A stretch of DNA of 20,320 nt from an uncultured Ruminococcus sp. (GTDB lineage Bacteria > Bacillota > Clostridia > Oscillospirales > Ruminococcaceae). A model generated the notes under the pieces. The model was not told where the DNA came from. It saw only the letters and a list, made by a program, of their open reading frames with translations, and ran no database searches. Shown here piece after piece: positions 7,846-14,072 of this stretch. The stretch is from positions 1 through 20,320 of the forward strand of contig CALEPT010000107.1 of the NCBI GenBank assembly GCA_937910385.1, read 5' to 3'. Each line of letters starts with the position of its first letter. Positions within the stretch are counted from its first letter, which is position 1. The position numbers were made by a program, and so were the translations under genes.

Positions 7846-7896
7846 GGTGCCAGTCGGGGCAACTCGGTGCAGGTTCAACTCCTGTTATCCGCACCA
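7846..7896 (+). other. tRNA-Leu 3' fragment (probable old attachment site)
   Basis: The T-arm (GCAGG, TTCAACT, CCTGT), a 7-base acceptor 3' strand TATCCGC, discriminator A and an encoded CCA (7894-7896) are intact. They are preceded by a long variable-arm-like stretch, which together fit a leucine tRNA. No matching 5' half (expected to begin GCGGATA) lies upstream. Half-tRNAs like this are left where a phage or island integrated into a tRNA gene, and this one borders the minus-strand prophage remnant. Confidence 0.6.
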
Positions 7897-7921
7897 TGAT
7901 TAAAGAGTGTCTTAGCAAAGG

Positions 7922-8008
7922 TTATGAGAGATAGTTCAACAACTCACAAGATTTGCTGGGCACTCGGCGCTTACGTTTCTTCTGTTCAATAAGCGTTTCA
8001 CGATACAT
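7922..8008 (-). pseudogene. 28-codon truncated gene after the shared leader
   Basis: The strong ribosome site in leader copy B is followed by ATG 8008 and a short frame beginning MYRETLIEQKKRKRR and ending LLNYLS. Its position matches the truncated gene at 1422 in the left remnant, but the sequence differs. Given the tRNA-Leu fragment 26 bases beyond its stop, it is probably a phage gene cut by deletion or recombination. A genuine tiny basic protein cannot be excluded. Confidence 0.35.
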
Positions 8009-8045
8009 TCTCCTCACCTCCTTCAAATGGGTATAAGAAAACCGC
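8006..8045 (-). repeat. 40-bp leader repeat, copy B (inverted copy at 1385-1424)
   Basis: This is the exact reverse complement of 1385-1424, containing the terminator right arm, spacer, GGAGGTGAGGAG ribosome site and ATG on the minus strand. The two copies are inverted and could recombine to flip the XRE/scaffoldin/sortase cassette between them. Confidence 0.85.
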
Positions 8046-8062
8046 CTTGTTATGGGCGGTTT
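8036..8062 (-). terminator. Rho-independent terminator
   Basis: On the minus strand AAACCGCC and GGCGGTTT pair around an 8-base loop, then TTTTCTTAT. It overlaps the stop codon of the preceding small gene, exactly as the hairpin at 1367-1394 does in the left remnant. Confidence 0.75.
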
Positions 8063-8276
8063 AAACAACATTGTGACGGTTACGAATCACCTGATCGGAA
8101 ATGTCCGTACCGTCACCCTGTTTCACTGAAAGGCGAGATATGACATCAGACAGGAAATCGTCGTGTATATCTCGCTTCTGTGAATAGCAATATTCAAGAA
8201 AACAGCACTTCTGACAGTCGCCGTTAAGGCTGTCACAGTGCTGTTTCATCTTTTTATGGAACTCAGTTACTTCCAT
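8061..8276 (-). CDS. Small Cys-rich protein of the right prophage remnant
   Basis: This 71-residue protein starts at ATG 8276 after AAAGGAGC. Cysteines cluster near the N-terminus (CDSLNGDCQKCCFLEYC), which could bind a metal or iron-sulfur centre; the rest is polar. It is the last gene before the terminator and so occupies the same slot as the small gene at 1147-1368 of the left remnant, though the two are not alike. The family is not recognised. Confidence 0.55.
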   Translation of the reverse strand: MEVTEFHKKMKQHCDSLNGDCQKCCFLEYCYSQKRDIHDDFLSDVISRLSVKQGDGTDISDQVIRNRHNVV

Positions 8277-8307
8277 TGGAAGCTCCTTTCGGGTAGTAGG
8301 AAGAGGT

Positions 8308-8547
8308 TTAACTTAAATTAAATTCCTCTCGTAACTTAGCAATATCTTTTCTTAACTGAATATCTAAATTATACAGCTTTGAACTCAATCTATCATCACG
8401 ACCTGGAAACGGTGCAAGAGATTTGCGAAGCTCTTCTTCATCTTGTTTACGCTTATCAATAAGTTGCTGTGCACGTTTAGTATATTCATCTGGGAACTCG
8501 ACTGTACTTGATTCCAAGTTCTTTGCAAGCTCTTTTGATTCTTTCAT
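8308..8547 (-). CDS. Small helical protein overlapping the phage structural/effector gene
   Basis: The 79-residue, highly charged and mostly helical protein (EYTKRAQQLIDKRKQDEEEL, ending LRKDIAKLREEFNLS) starts at ATG 8547, with AGGAGA at a good distance; the ATG three codons earlier is too close to that site. It overlaps the 3' end of the preceding gene by about 60 bases in another frame, so the two are tightly coupled. It may be an immunity or accessory partner of the upstream C-terminal domain. No family is recognised. Confidence 0.5.
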   Translation of the reverse strand: MKESKELAKNLESSTVEFPDEYTKRAQQLIDKRKQDEEELRKSLAPFPGRDDRLSSKLYNLDIQLRKDIAKLREEFNLS

Positions 8548-9238
8548 GCTGTTCATCTCCTATTGGTATTCTTTCGGGGTAGAACTTCAAATCATTGCCT
8601 ACTGAATTTTCTGCTCTTTTATATGCTTCATATACTATATCTTCCGTAAGTTCAGTATCAGGGAACGTCATAGAATAACGAAATTTTTCATCATAAGCCA
8701 TAGATATATACGATTTATCTTTTGCAGATGATTCAAGGTCTTCCCAACTAAAAGAATATTGACTTTCACCAATAACATGATTATGTTCATTGATACTGCC
8801 TTCCATTTTATCACCCAGAAGGTCCGTATTAACTCTGAATCTGTCGCCATGAACTTCATAGACTTCACCATTTGGACAAAAGACTCTACAATGTTCAATA
8901 TCACTGTCAATATACTTATGTTCAAATTCCTGTAACGAACGAGCAATTGCTTTCTTATCACTGAAATCAATCTCGCCAATTTTTTCATAAGTATGATTTT
9001 CAGAAATGTATGGTTTTTTTCCACTTCCTCTACCTGATATTATACCACTTTCACCGAATTTGTCAACAGATGAATTATGAACATTGACCGGATTTCGTGA
9101 CAGCAGCTCCTTCCGCTCCTCAGCCGTGACTTTATTCGTGACCTTAGCACCGACAGGCGGAACTTTAACAGGAGATTCTTTGCCGCTTCCGCCGGTATAT
9201 TTACCCTGCATGATGTTTCCGAGACCGTCTGCGGTCAC
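8486..9238 (-). CDS. 5'-truncated phage structural protein with JAB/MPN-like C-terminal domain
   Basis: The frame has no good ribosome site; the first usable codon is GTG 9238 and the open frame extends only to a TAG at about 9256. Its N-terminus (RVTADGLGNIMQGKYTGG) reads like the middle of a phage structural protein, so the 5' part is missing. A Gly/Pro/Val-rich linker leads to a C-terminal domain (about 95-250) with GEVYEVHGD and then HNHVIGESQYSFSWEDL. His152, His154, Ser164 and Asp167 resemble the JAMM metal motif HxH...SxxD, but the spacing is two residues longer than usual and the Pro is missing. It could be a metalloprotease-like effector or a degenerate fold. The position of a small overlapping gene downstream mirrors toxin-immunity pairs. 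Confidence 0.5.
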   Translation of the reverse strand: MTADGLGNIMQGKYTGGSGKESPVKVPPVGAKVTNKVTAEERKELLSRNPVNVHNSSVDKFGESGIISGRGSGKKPYISENHTYEKIGEIDFSDKKAIARSLQEFEHKYIDSDIEHCRVFCPNGEVYEVHGDRFRVNTDLLGDKMEGSINEHNHVIGESQYSFSWEDLESSAKDKSYISMAYDEKFRYSMTFPDTELTEDIVYEAYKRAENSVGNDLKFYPERIPIGDEQHERIKRACKELGIKYSRVPR

Positions 9239-9370
9239 ACGCTCGCGCTGCTATGCCAATTATTTCAGTGGAGCGTGTAGTGTTCTCTATCAAAAATCCG
9301 TGTGACTTTTCGTGTGATTATTTCACATTTCTAACCGATATATTGCAGTTACAACTAATTTTGTAAATAT

Positions 9371-9407
9371 AAAAAAACGCTATATATCGTTTTTGCGATA
9401 TATAGCG
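9371..9407 (-). terminator. Strong terminator outside the tRNA-Pro attachment site
   Basis: CGCTATATATCG and CGATATATAGCG form a perfect 12-bp stem, followed on the minus strand by seven T. It lies about 10 bases beyond the encoded CCA of the tRNA-Pro fragment, so it is most likely the original host terminator of that tRNA. Confidence 0.85.
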
Positions 9408-9416
9408 ATTTATCAT

Positions 9417-9461
9417 TGGTCGAGGTGACAGGATTTGAACCTGCGGCCCCTACGTCCCGAA
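9417..9461 (-). other. tRNA-Pro 3' fragment: prophage attachment site
   Basis: Reading the minus strand: anticodon loop TTCGGGA (9455-9461, anticodon CGG), 3' anticodon stem CGTAG, variable GGGCC, T-arm GCAGG/TTCAAAT/CCTGT, acceptor CACCTCG, A and CCA. Upstream of the loop the sequence is not tRNA: the 5' stem is CTACT with one mismatch and no D-arm follows. This is the 3' half of a proline tRNA used as att core, 22 bases from the integrase stop codon. The intact tRNA-Pro should lie at the far prophage end, to the right of the window. Confidence 0.8.
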
Positions 9462-9482
9462 AGTAGCGAAAAAGTGGCATTT

Positions 9483-10703
9483 TCAGCCTATTTTCTGGGA
9501 TTTGTCGGAATCATTGACACCCATGTGACACCCTGAAATAAAGTCGTTGAGTTTGTTTACCTGGCGAATTTTGTGTTGAGAATCCAGGTGAGTATATATT
9601 GAAAGCGTCGTGTTGATATCGGAATGTCCTGCCTGTTCTTTGGCTGTAAGTACATCTACTCCTGCGAGGTAGAGCATAGTGATATATGTGTGTCTCAGCC
9701 AGTGGGGAGTGATCTCCGGTATCACAATCGGCAGCTTCTTCGGTGCGAATTTGCTTTTCGGGCGTTTGAACGAGTGCAGTTCTCCGTTCTCGTCTGGAAC
9801 GACAACGTGAGAGAAATCGCCATACCGGAAATTTAGTTCGCATATATAGCTGTCCCATAGTTTGGTCCAACTGGATAATGACATCAGTTTTCCGGTAGTG
9901 TCCGGACATACAAGCAGACTATTTCCGCGCTCAACGCTTGATAGATAGTCTACCAACAGCTGCGGGATATATACGGTCCGCACGCCTGCCTCTGTTTTGG
10001 CTCCTTGCTTGACTTCCCAGCGGTTGCCTACTCTTTCCATTGATTTGCTGACACGGATAGTTCCTGCATCGAGGTCGATGTCAGTCCAGAGCAGCGGCAC
10101 CAGTTCGCCACGCCTAAGTCCTGCATACATCATTATCATCGCGGCAGTCTGAGCTCGGTGCGGTGTATTGATTATCCACTGCTGCTCGGTTTCTGTGAGA
10201 GCTCGGCGCTGAGGAGTCTCCGCAGCTGAGCCAGGTATCCTCACACTCGCAGCCGGATTGTAGTCGATGACACGGTTATCGAGTGCGAACTGTAAGATCT
10301 GACGTGCAGTGCTTTTGATCTCCTTGAGGACGCTCCGCGAATACCTATCCGAGCTGTCGATGATGATGTCCTGGATATCCATTGCACGTATCCTCGGGAG
10401 TTCCATGTACCGCAGTGGCTCGAGGTTCTTCACCCTGCACTGGTAGACGTAGTACCTCTGTGCGCTGACCTCGTTTCTTTTCAATTTGAGCCATTTTTCA
10501 GCCCACTCCCCGAAAGTCTCGCGCTGAGCCATGACATCGAGCCCCTTGCCGAGCTGTATGCGCACCTCGTCGAGTTTCGCGTTGAGTTCTTTCTGTGTGG
10601 ACGCATAGACGTACTTATAGCGGGTCTTTCCGTCTACGCTGCCGAGTGATATCTTTGCTTGCAGCCGCCCGTCGCTGCGGACCTTGTTTCGTGTTTTTGC
10701 CAT
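9483..10703 (-). CDS. int: Phage tyrosine integrase
   Basis: This 406-residue site-specific recombinase inserts and excises the prophage at the tRNA-Pro site beside it. The order is an N-terminal arm-binding AP2-like part (about 1-55), a core-binding SAM-like domain (64-145) and a catalytic domain. Active-site residues are visible: Arg197 (AGLRRGE), Lys236 candidate, His334 and Arg337 (HWLRHTY), His360 (AGHSD) and nucleophile Tyr370 (LSIYTHL). The start at ATG 10703 follows AGGGGTG; an in-frame upstream extension lies in the promoter/small-RNA region and has no coding character. It is last in the leftward lysogeny arm and its 3' end abuts the att site, the usual phage layout. Confidence 0.95.
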   Translation of the reverse strand: MAKTRNKVRSDGRLQAKISLGSVDGKTRYKYVYASTQKELNAKLDEVRIQLGKGLDVMAQRETFGEWAEKWLKLKRNEVSAQRYYVYQCRVKNLEPLRYMELPRIRAMDIQDIIIDSSDRYSRSVLKEIKSTARQILQFALDNRVIDYNPAASVRIPGSAAETPQRRALTETEQQWIINTPHRAQTAAMIMMYAGLRRGELVPLLWTDIDLDAGTIRVSKSMERVGNRWEVKQGAKTEAGVRTVYIPQLLVDYLSSVERGNSLLVCPDTTGKLMSLSSWTKLWDSYICELNFRYGDFSHVVVPDENGELHSFKRPKSKFAPKKLPIVIPEITPHWLRHTYITMLYLAGVDVLTAKEQAGHSDINTTLSIYTHLDSQHKIRQVNKLNDFISGCHMGVNDSDKSQKIG

Positions 10704-10721
10704 AAAAATGCACCCCTTTTC

Positions 10722-10750
10722 TTGACATGGCGAGAAAGACGTGCTATAAT
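10722..10750 (+). promoter_or_regulatory. Consensus promoter of a candidate small RNA
   Basis: TTGACA and TATAAT are both perfect and separated by 17 bases, on the plus strand between integrase and lipoprotein genes that both run the other way. The predicted start is near 10757. Confidence 0.85.
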
Positions 10751-10781
10751 TACATTGTTGCGATGTGTTGTATAGCACGTC
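10738..10781. repeat. 11-bp inverted repeat overlapping the small-RNA -10 box
   Basis: GACGTGCTATA (10738-10748) and TATAGCACGTC (10771-10781) are perfect complements with a 22-base gap that holds a shorter ACAT/ATGT pair. The left arm overlaps TATAAT, so a protein bound here would block the promoter. On the minus strand the whole structure lies in the leader of int mRNA and could fold as a hairpin. Confidence 0.7.
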
Positions 10782-10823
10782 CGTTCCCTCGTTGGTGTTC
10801 CAGCACCAGCGGGGGATTTTTTT
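10757..10823 (+). ncRNA. Candidate ~67-nt small RNA
   Basis: A perfect sigma-A promoter is followed about 70 bases later by a strong rho-independent terminator with no coding sequence that has a ribosome site in between. The transcript would be antisense to the leader between the lipoprotein gene and int, and its 3' end overlaps the lipoprotein stop codon. It could act on int expression or on a target elsewhere, or it may just insulate the two genes. No known RNA family is recognised. Confidence 0.6.
10786..10823 (+). terminator. Strong rho-independent terminator (plus strand)
   Basis: CCCTCGTTGGTG pairs with CACCAGCGGGGG around a 6-base loop (12 bp including two G-T pairs), then A and seven T. 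The T-run exists only on the plus strand, so it does not end the leftward lipoprotein transcript. Confidence 0.9.
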
Positions 10824-11790
10824 ATTTTGTTGTAAATGTTATCTTATCGGTATCAATCAGGTGTGTATAGTTATCATCGTCAGTCAATACGTGAATCGTC
10901 ATCTCGATTTGGTCAACGCTTTCTATTCCATTTTCCTCAAGAGATGAACTGTAAATGTCTAATGGAGAAATACATTTTTTACCAGCATAAACGTGTTCGT
11001 AGTAATCAGCACTTACCATAAAACCATTTACTGAAAAATCATCGCCTTCTATAATAAGGTTTTTATCGGTGTTATTTTCGACATACATAAGAACTGAAGT
11101 TCCCCAGAATGAATTTTCATCAACATATTGGGCAATGATTTTTACACCGTCTTGGTCAAGTAATGTCATGCCACTTATATTATTTTCATCGTCTGTGGAT
11201 TCGTAGTCAGAGGTTTTTATGGTAATACAACCTGATTCATTCAATATATCGTACGTTTCTGGATCATATGTATGAAGATATAGTTCGATTTTTCCAATAT
11301 TATCAATTCCAGCTGCTTTTAAATCACTTGTAGAGAGTTCGATTTCATCGTTGGCTTTATTACCTGCGGTGACCTCGATATATCCGAGTTCAGATATCAT
11401 ATAGTCATTTACGATAACTGCATCAGTGGTGATGACAACATCTTTATCGGAGTTGTTTTCTGCAAGGACGTTGATCGAAGTCCCAAATAAGCTGTCAGTT
11501 TCGACACCTTTAGCTGTAATTTTTACACCTTCAGTTTCCCAGAGCACCTGTTCGTCGATAGTGAAGTCTTCTGTATCGCTGTTGCCGGAATTGTCGGCTT
11601 TTTCCTCGGATTTAGTATCTTTTTCAGTATCACTTTCGGTTTCGGACTCTTCTTTGATTTCCTTTGTTGCCTTTTCGGCATCGCTGGATTCAACGGAAAC
11701 AATGCTTTTTCGTGAAGTTTCAGAAACAGAACATGAAGTCATAGAAGCAATCAGTCCTAAAGCAAAAACAAATGATAAATATTTTTTCAT
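10822..11790 (-). CDS. Prophage lipoprotein with duplicated domain
   Basis: The 322-residue protein has a lipoprotein signal peptide with lipobox ASMTSC (lipidated Cys20), an acidic Ser/Glu-rich spacer (about 25-78), then two similar repeats of roughly 100 residues. Both repeats share the pattern D/E-GVKI-A, a FGTS or WGTS box, the -ENNxDK box (AENNSDKDVVI and VENNTDKNLII) and a closing I-x-L/M stretch, like immunoglobulin-like extracellular domains. The start follows AGGAGG. It sits between the repressor-side genes and int, a usual place for lysogenic conversion genes. A role in superinfection exclusion or host surface change is inferred; no family is certain. Confidence 0.75.
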   Translation of the reverse strand: MKKYLSFVFALGLIASMTSCSVSETSRKSIVSVESSDAEKATKEIKEESETESDTEKDTKSEEKADNSGNSDTEDFTIDEQVLWETEGVKITAKGVETDSLFGTSINVLAENNSDKDVVITTDAVIVNDYMISELGYIEVTAGNKANDEIELSTSDLKAAGIDNIGKIELYLHTYDPETYDILNESGCITIKTSDYESTDDENNISGMTLLDQDGVKIIAQYVDENSFWGTSVLMYVENNTDKNLIIEGDDFSVNGFMVSADYYEHVYAGKKCISPLDIYSSSLEENGIESVDQIEMTIHVLTDDDNYTHLIDTDKITFTTK

Positions 11791-11910
11791 ATAAATACCT
11801 CCTAATTTTTTATAATTTTGGTAATTTCATAAGCACAAAGTCACTCTAAACCACATATGTTCATACCCCCTTTACTCCACAAGGCTCATAAAATACCAGT
11901 GATAATTTTT

Positions 11911-12657
11911 TTATTTGTATGAATCGTAAAACTTCAAGCATTCAGACTTCACAGCAATGTATTTTTCTCTTATAGGCGTTAGCTCTTCAATTTCTTTTTT
12001 TATCTCGCCAGTATAATCAAGCTGAATACCAGCTTTTTCAGCTTCAATGATGATTTTCTGAAAGTTTTTTGTATTGCCATTCTTCATTCTCATATAACCT
12101 GAGAAGGATTTAGGAGCAATATCAGGTAGTCCCTTCACGAGCATATCATATTGCTGGCGGTCGTATCCTTTTATTGCTTCCCACCTGAGAGCATACGGCT
12201 CAAAGACTTTTTCATTTTCCTTCTCTTTTATATACATTTCATATATTTTTTTCTCTTCATCATCTCTGTCATCTACGAAAGGGCGGTTGCTGTACTCAAT
12301 AATATCTTTAATTTCGTCAGCATAAGTTGGCTCTGATATGCCATAAATAACTGGATAAAAATCAATACCGGAGCAGGTACAGCCATAATTAACCGGCATT
12401 TTCGGGAAGCGCTTATCTTTTCCTGATATGCTAAACCAGCGTTTGCGGTATTTCGCACACTCTCCGCAGCAGCCTCTGTGATATGAGGCTTCGACCAAAT
12501 CAGTGTCAAGCTGTTTGGCATTTTGTAGATTGATCGCCTGTACTTTATCTTTAAGAGGTACATTATCTTTTTGAACAAGAGCCTGTTTAGGAGCAGCTTG
12601 ATTCTGAGGTTCTATCGAATTTATTTTCTTTTTGAAAAGTTTATCAAACAGTCCCAT
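11911..12657 (-). CDS. Cys-motif protein co-transcribed with the repressor
   Basis: The 248-residue soluble protein has a basic start (MGLFDKLFKKK), a Gln-rich stretch, then a Cys region (GCCGECAKYRKRWFSISG and, 25 residues on, YGCTCSGIDFYP). This resembles the CxxC...CxC pattern of phage Mu F-like proteins. The C-terminal half is helical and charged. Start ATG 12657 follows AAGGAGG and lies 11 bases after the repressor stop, so it is in the cI operon. The function is unknown. A metal-binding role is likely from the cysteines, and a part in lysogeny or superinfection immunity is inferred from position only. Confidence 0.6.
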   Translation of the reverse strand: MGLFDKLFKKKINSIEPQNQAAPKQALVQKDNVPLKDKVQAINLQNAKQLDTDLVEASYHRGCCGECAKYRKRWFSISGKDKRFPKMPVNYGCTCSGIDFYPVIYGISEPTYADEIKDIIEYSNRPFVDDRDDEEKKIYEMYIKEKENEKVFEPYALRWEAIKGYDRQQYDMLVKGLPDIAPKSFSGYMRMKNGNTKNFQKIIIEAEKAGIQLDYTGEIKKEIEELTPIREKYIAVKSECLKFYDSYK

Positions 12658-12668
12658 ATTGCACCTCC

Positions 12669-13391
12669 TTAAAACGTTCGCTTACTTTCAACGACCTTAC
12701 CGATTATCCGGACACGTTCAACATCTTTACCAGCAAACTGTCGCGGCGGATAGTAGGGATTCTTACTTATTAATGTAATAGACTCATTATCAATTTTGAC
12801 TTCTTTGACAAGTCCGTCCTCTTCATCAACGATAACAACAGCATAATCACCACTTTCGACGCTGTTCTGCAGCCTTACCAGGACTAAGTCTCCTTCAAGT
12901 AAAAGTGGCTCCATGCTTTCACCCTGTACTTTGAGCCACATATACTCATAGCCTGAAAGAAGAGTATCGGAATCTACAAGAGAATAGCTCTCTATATTCA
13001 TCTCAGCAAGACAAGTATAACCAGCGGCTACGTTTCCGACAACCGGAACAGGTACCATGCTATCAGGGTCATATACCCTCGAAGTGGCAAGCATACGATC
13101 AATAACTTTATCCTCCTCTTTGACCTGGGCTGACACGTGTTCCGGATCAGTTAACGTCTTAACGAATTTATATGTTTTTATAGATTCGTTGTCCCAGCAC
13201 ATTAGGTACCTCGGATCGACATTTGTTGCTTTAGCGATAGCTTCAATAGAGTCAATGGGGATTTTCCGTGTCTCTCCTGTTGCATACCGCTGAAGCGATG
13301 ATTTTGATATTCCGGTGATTCTGGCGAGCTCTGGATAACTGTATCCACTATTTATAATTGCTTCATTAATGCGCATTGCTCTTTCGTCCAT
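12669..13391 (-). CDS. CI/LexA-like phage repressor (HTH + S24 peptidase)
   Basis: This 240-residue repressor starts at ATG 13391, preceded by GAGGAGGTG; a longer frame upstream runs through the promoter and is not coding. The N-terminal HTH (about 5-60, LARITGISKSSLQRYATGE) binds operator DNA. The C-terminal S24 domain has the self-cleavage site Ala123-Gly124 (NVAAGYT), nucleophile Ser159 (QGESMEP) and general-base Lys196 (GLVKEVK). It should hold the prophage quiet and be cleaved on RecA activation after DNA damage. It faces the Cro-like gene across a promoter region with TCCCA/TGGGA operator symmetry, which it probably binds. Confidence 0.92.
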   Translation of the reverse strand: MDERAMRINEAIINSGYSYPELARITGISKSSLQRYATGETRKIPIDSIEAIAKATNVDPRYLMCWDNESIKTYKFVKTLTDPEHVSAQVKEEDKVIDRMLATSRVYDPDSMVPVPVVGNVAAGYTCLAEMNIESYSLVDSDTLLSGYEYMWLKVQGESMEPLLLEGDLVLVRLQNSVESGDYAVVIVDEEDGLVKEVKIDNESITLISKNPYYPPRQFAGKDVERVRIIGKVVESKRTF

Positions 13392-13412
13392 TTCGCACCT
13401 CCTCTTTACATC

Positions 13413-13441
13413 ATTATAGCACAGCTTTCCCAAAATTGCAA
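13413..13441 (-). promoter_or_regulatory. Repressor promoter (PRM-like)
   Basis: On the minus strand TTGCAA and TATAAT are 17 bases apart, with the start about 15 bases before the ribosome site of the repressor gene. A TTCCCAAAA operator half-site read on the plus strand lies across the spacer. Confidence 0.8.
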
Positions 13442-13468
13442 TACCTGCTACAAAATTATTTTTGTTTC

Positions 13469-13484
13469 TTCCCAAAAAGGGGTT
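13469..13484. promoter_or_regulatory. Operator-like site at the early promoter
   Basis: TTCCCAAAAAGGGGTT is an imperfect match to the perfect TCCCA-N4-TGGGA site at 13517. It touches the -35 box of the rightward promoter, where bound repressor would block it. Confidence 0.5.
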
Positions 13485-13511
13485 GACAAATGTAAAAGAG
13501 TGTGATATACT
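13483..13511 (+). promoter_or_regulatory. Early rightward promoter (PR-like)
   Basis: TTGACA and TATACT are separated by 17 bases, firing into the Cro-like gene and the long early operon. Operator symmetries sit at both edges. Confidence 0.85.
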
Positions 13512-13516
13512 ATAAT

Positions 13517-13535
13517 CGTCCCATAAGTGGGAAGA
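13517..13535. promoter_or_regulatory. Operator, copy 1
   Basis: The 19-base sequence CGTCCCATAAGTGGGAAGA contains the palindrome TCCCA-TAAG-TGGGA. It lies at or just after the start point of the rightward promoter and recurs exactly at 13759-13777. Confidence 0.75.
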
Positions 13536-13550
13536 AAGGAGCGTGAATAA

Positions 13551-13787
13551 ATGCTTAACAAAAATCTCTTAAAGGCTGCCATAGCAAAGGCAGGGACAAC
13601 ACAGGAAAAACTGGCTGAAAGTATAGGAATATCGCCTAATACGCTTTCAAGTAGAATGACCGGTGCTTCATGTTTTAACACAGATGAAATCGACAAAATA
13701 TGTGAGGTACTCTGCATAGTCAATAATAGCGAGAAAGCTGATATTTTTTTAGCCTCTCCGTCCCATAAGTGGGAAGACGCCAACTAA
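13551..13787 (+). CDS. Cro-like HTH regulator
   Basis: The 78-residue protein is essentially one XRE-type helix-turn-helix domain (TQEKLAESIGISPNTLSSRM), the size and make-up of phage Cro proteins. It is the first gene of the rightward operon, divergent from the S24 repressor. ATG 13551 follows AAAGGAG. It probably binds the same TCCCA/TGGGA operators and turns down the repressor gene in lytic growth. An exact second operator copy lies inside the 3' end of this gene and encodes residues near the C-terminus (SPSHKWEDA). Confidence 0.85.
   Translation: MLNKNLLKAAIAKAGTTQEKLAESIGISPNTLSSRMTGASCFNTDEIDKICEVLCIVNNSEKADIFLASPSHKWEDAN
13759..13777. promoter_or_regulatory. Operator, copy 2, inside the Cro-like gene
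   Basis: This is an exact copy of the 19 bases at 13517-13535, about 240 bases downstream and within coding sequence. It could support DNA looping between repressor oligomers or a roadblock to early transcription. Confidence 0.7.
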
Positions 13788-13812
13788 GCAAGAAAGGAGG
13801 GTAATTGAGTGA

Positions 13813-14058
13813 ATGAATGTTTTAGAGATGTTTGAACTGCCGCATACGATAAGTGACATCAAGATATGCTTTGACAAATATTATTTCTACGTTGGTTCGG
13901 CAAATATCAGCAAATGCACCAAGGTTGAAATATCGTTTGAAAATCAGATATGGACTATCAAAGCTGTATTTCCGGACGGTGAATGTGTTAAACGATACCG
14001 CAGAGAACATATCACTGACAATTTTTTGACGGAAATAGAAGAAACCGACACCGAATAG
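13813..14058 (+). CDS. Small early phage protein, unknown
   Basis: The 81-residue soluble protein starts at ATG 13813 after GAAAGGAGGG, 25 bases after the Cro-like gene. It alternates short beta-like stretches (YYFYVGSANI, TKVEISFENQIWTIKAVF) and ends acidic. Its end converges on a broken minus-strand gene. No family is recognised; a beta-rich regulator or anti-repressor is possible but unsupported. Confidence 0.65.
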   Translation: MNVLEMFELPHTISDIKICFDKYYFYVGSANISKCTKVEISFENQIWTIKAVFPDGECVKRYRREHITDNFLTEIEETDTE

Positions 14059-14072
14059 GCAGCGGTCTCAAC

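Noticed and set aside
9417..9470. Complete tRNA-Pro gene
   Set aside because: The anticodon stem has a mismatch and there is no D-arm or 5' acceptor strand; only the 3' half is present.
10764..10868. Small peptide inside the candidate small RNA
   Set aside because: The ATG has no ribosome site and the frame reads through the terminator hairpin.
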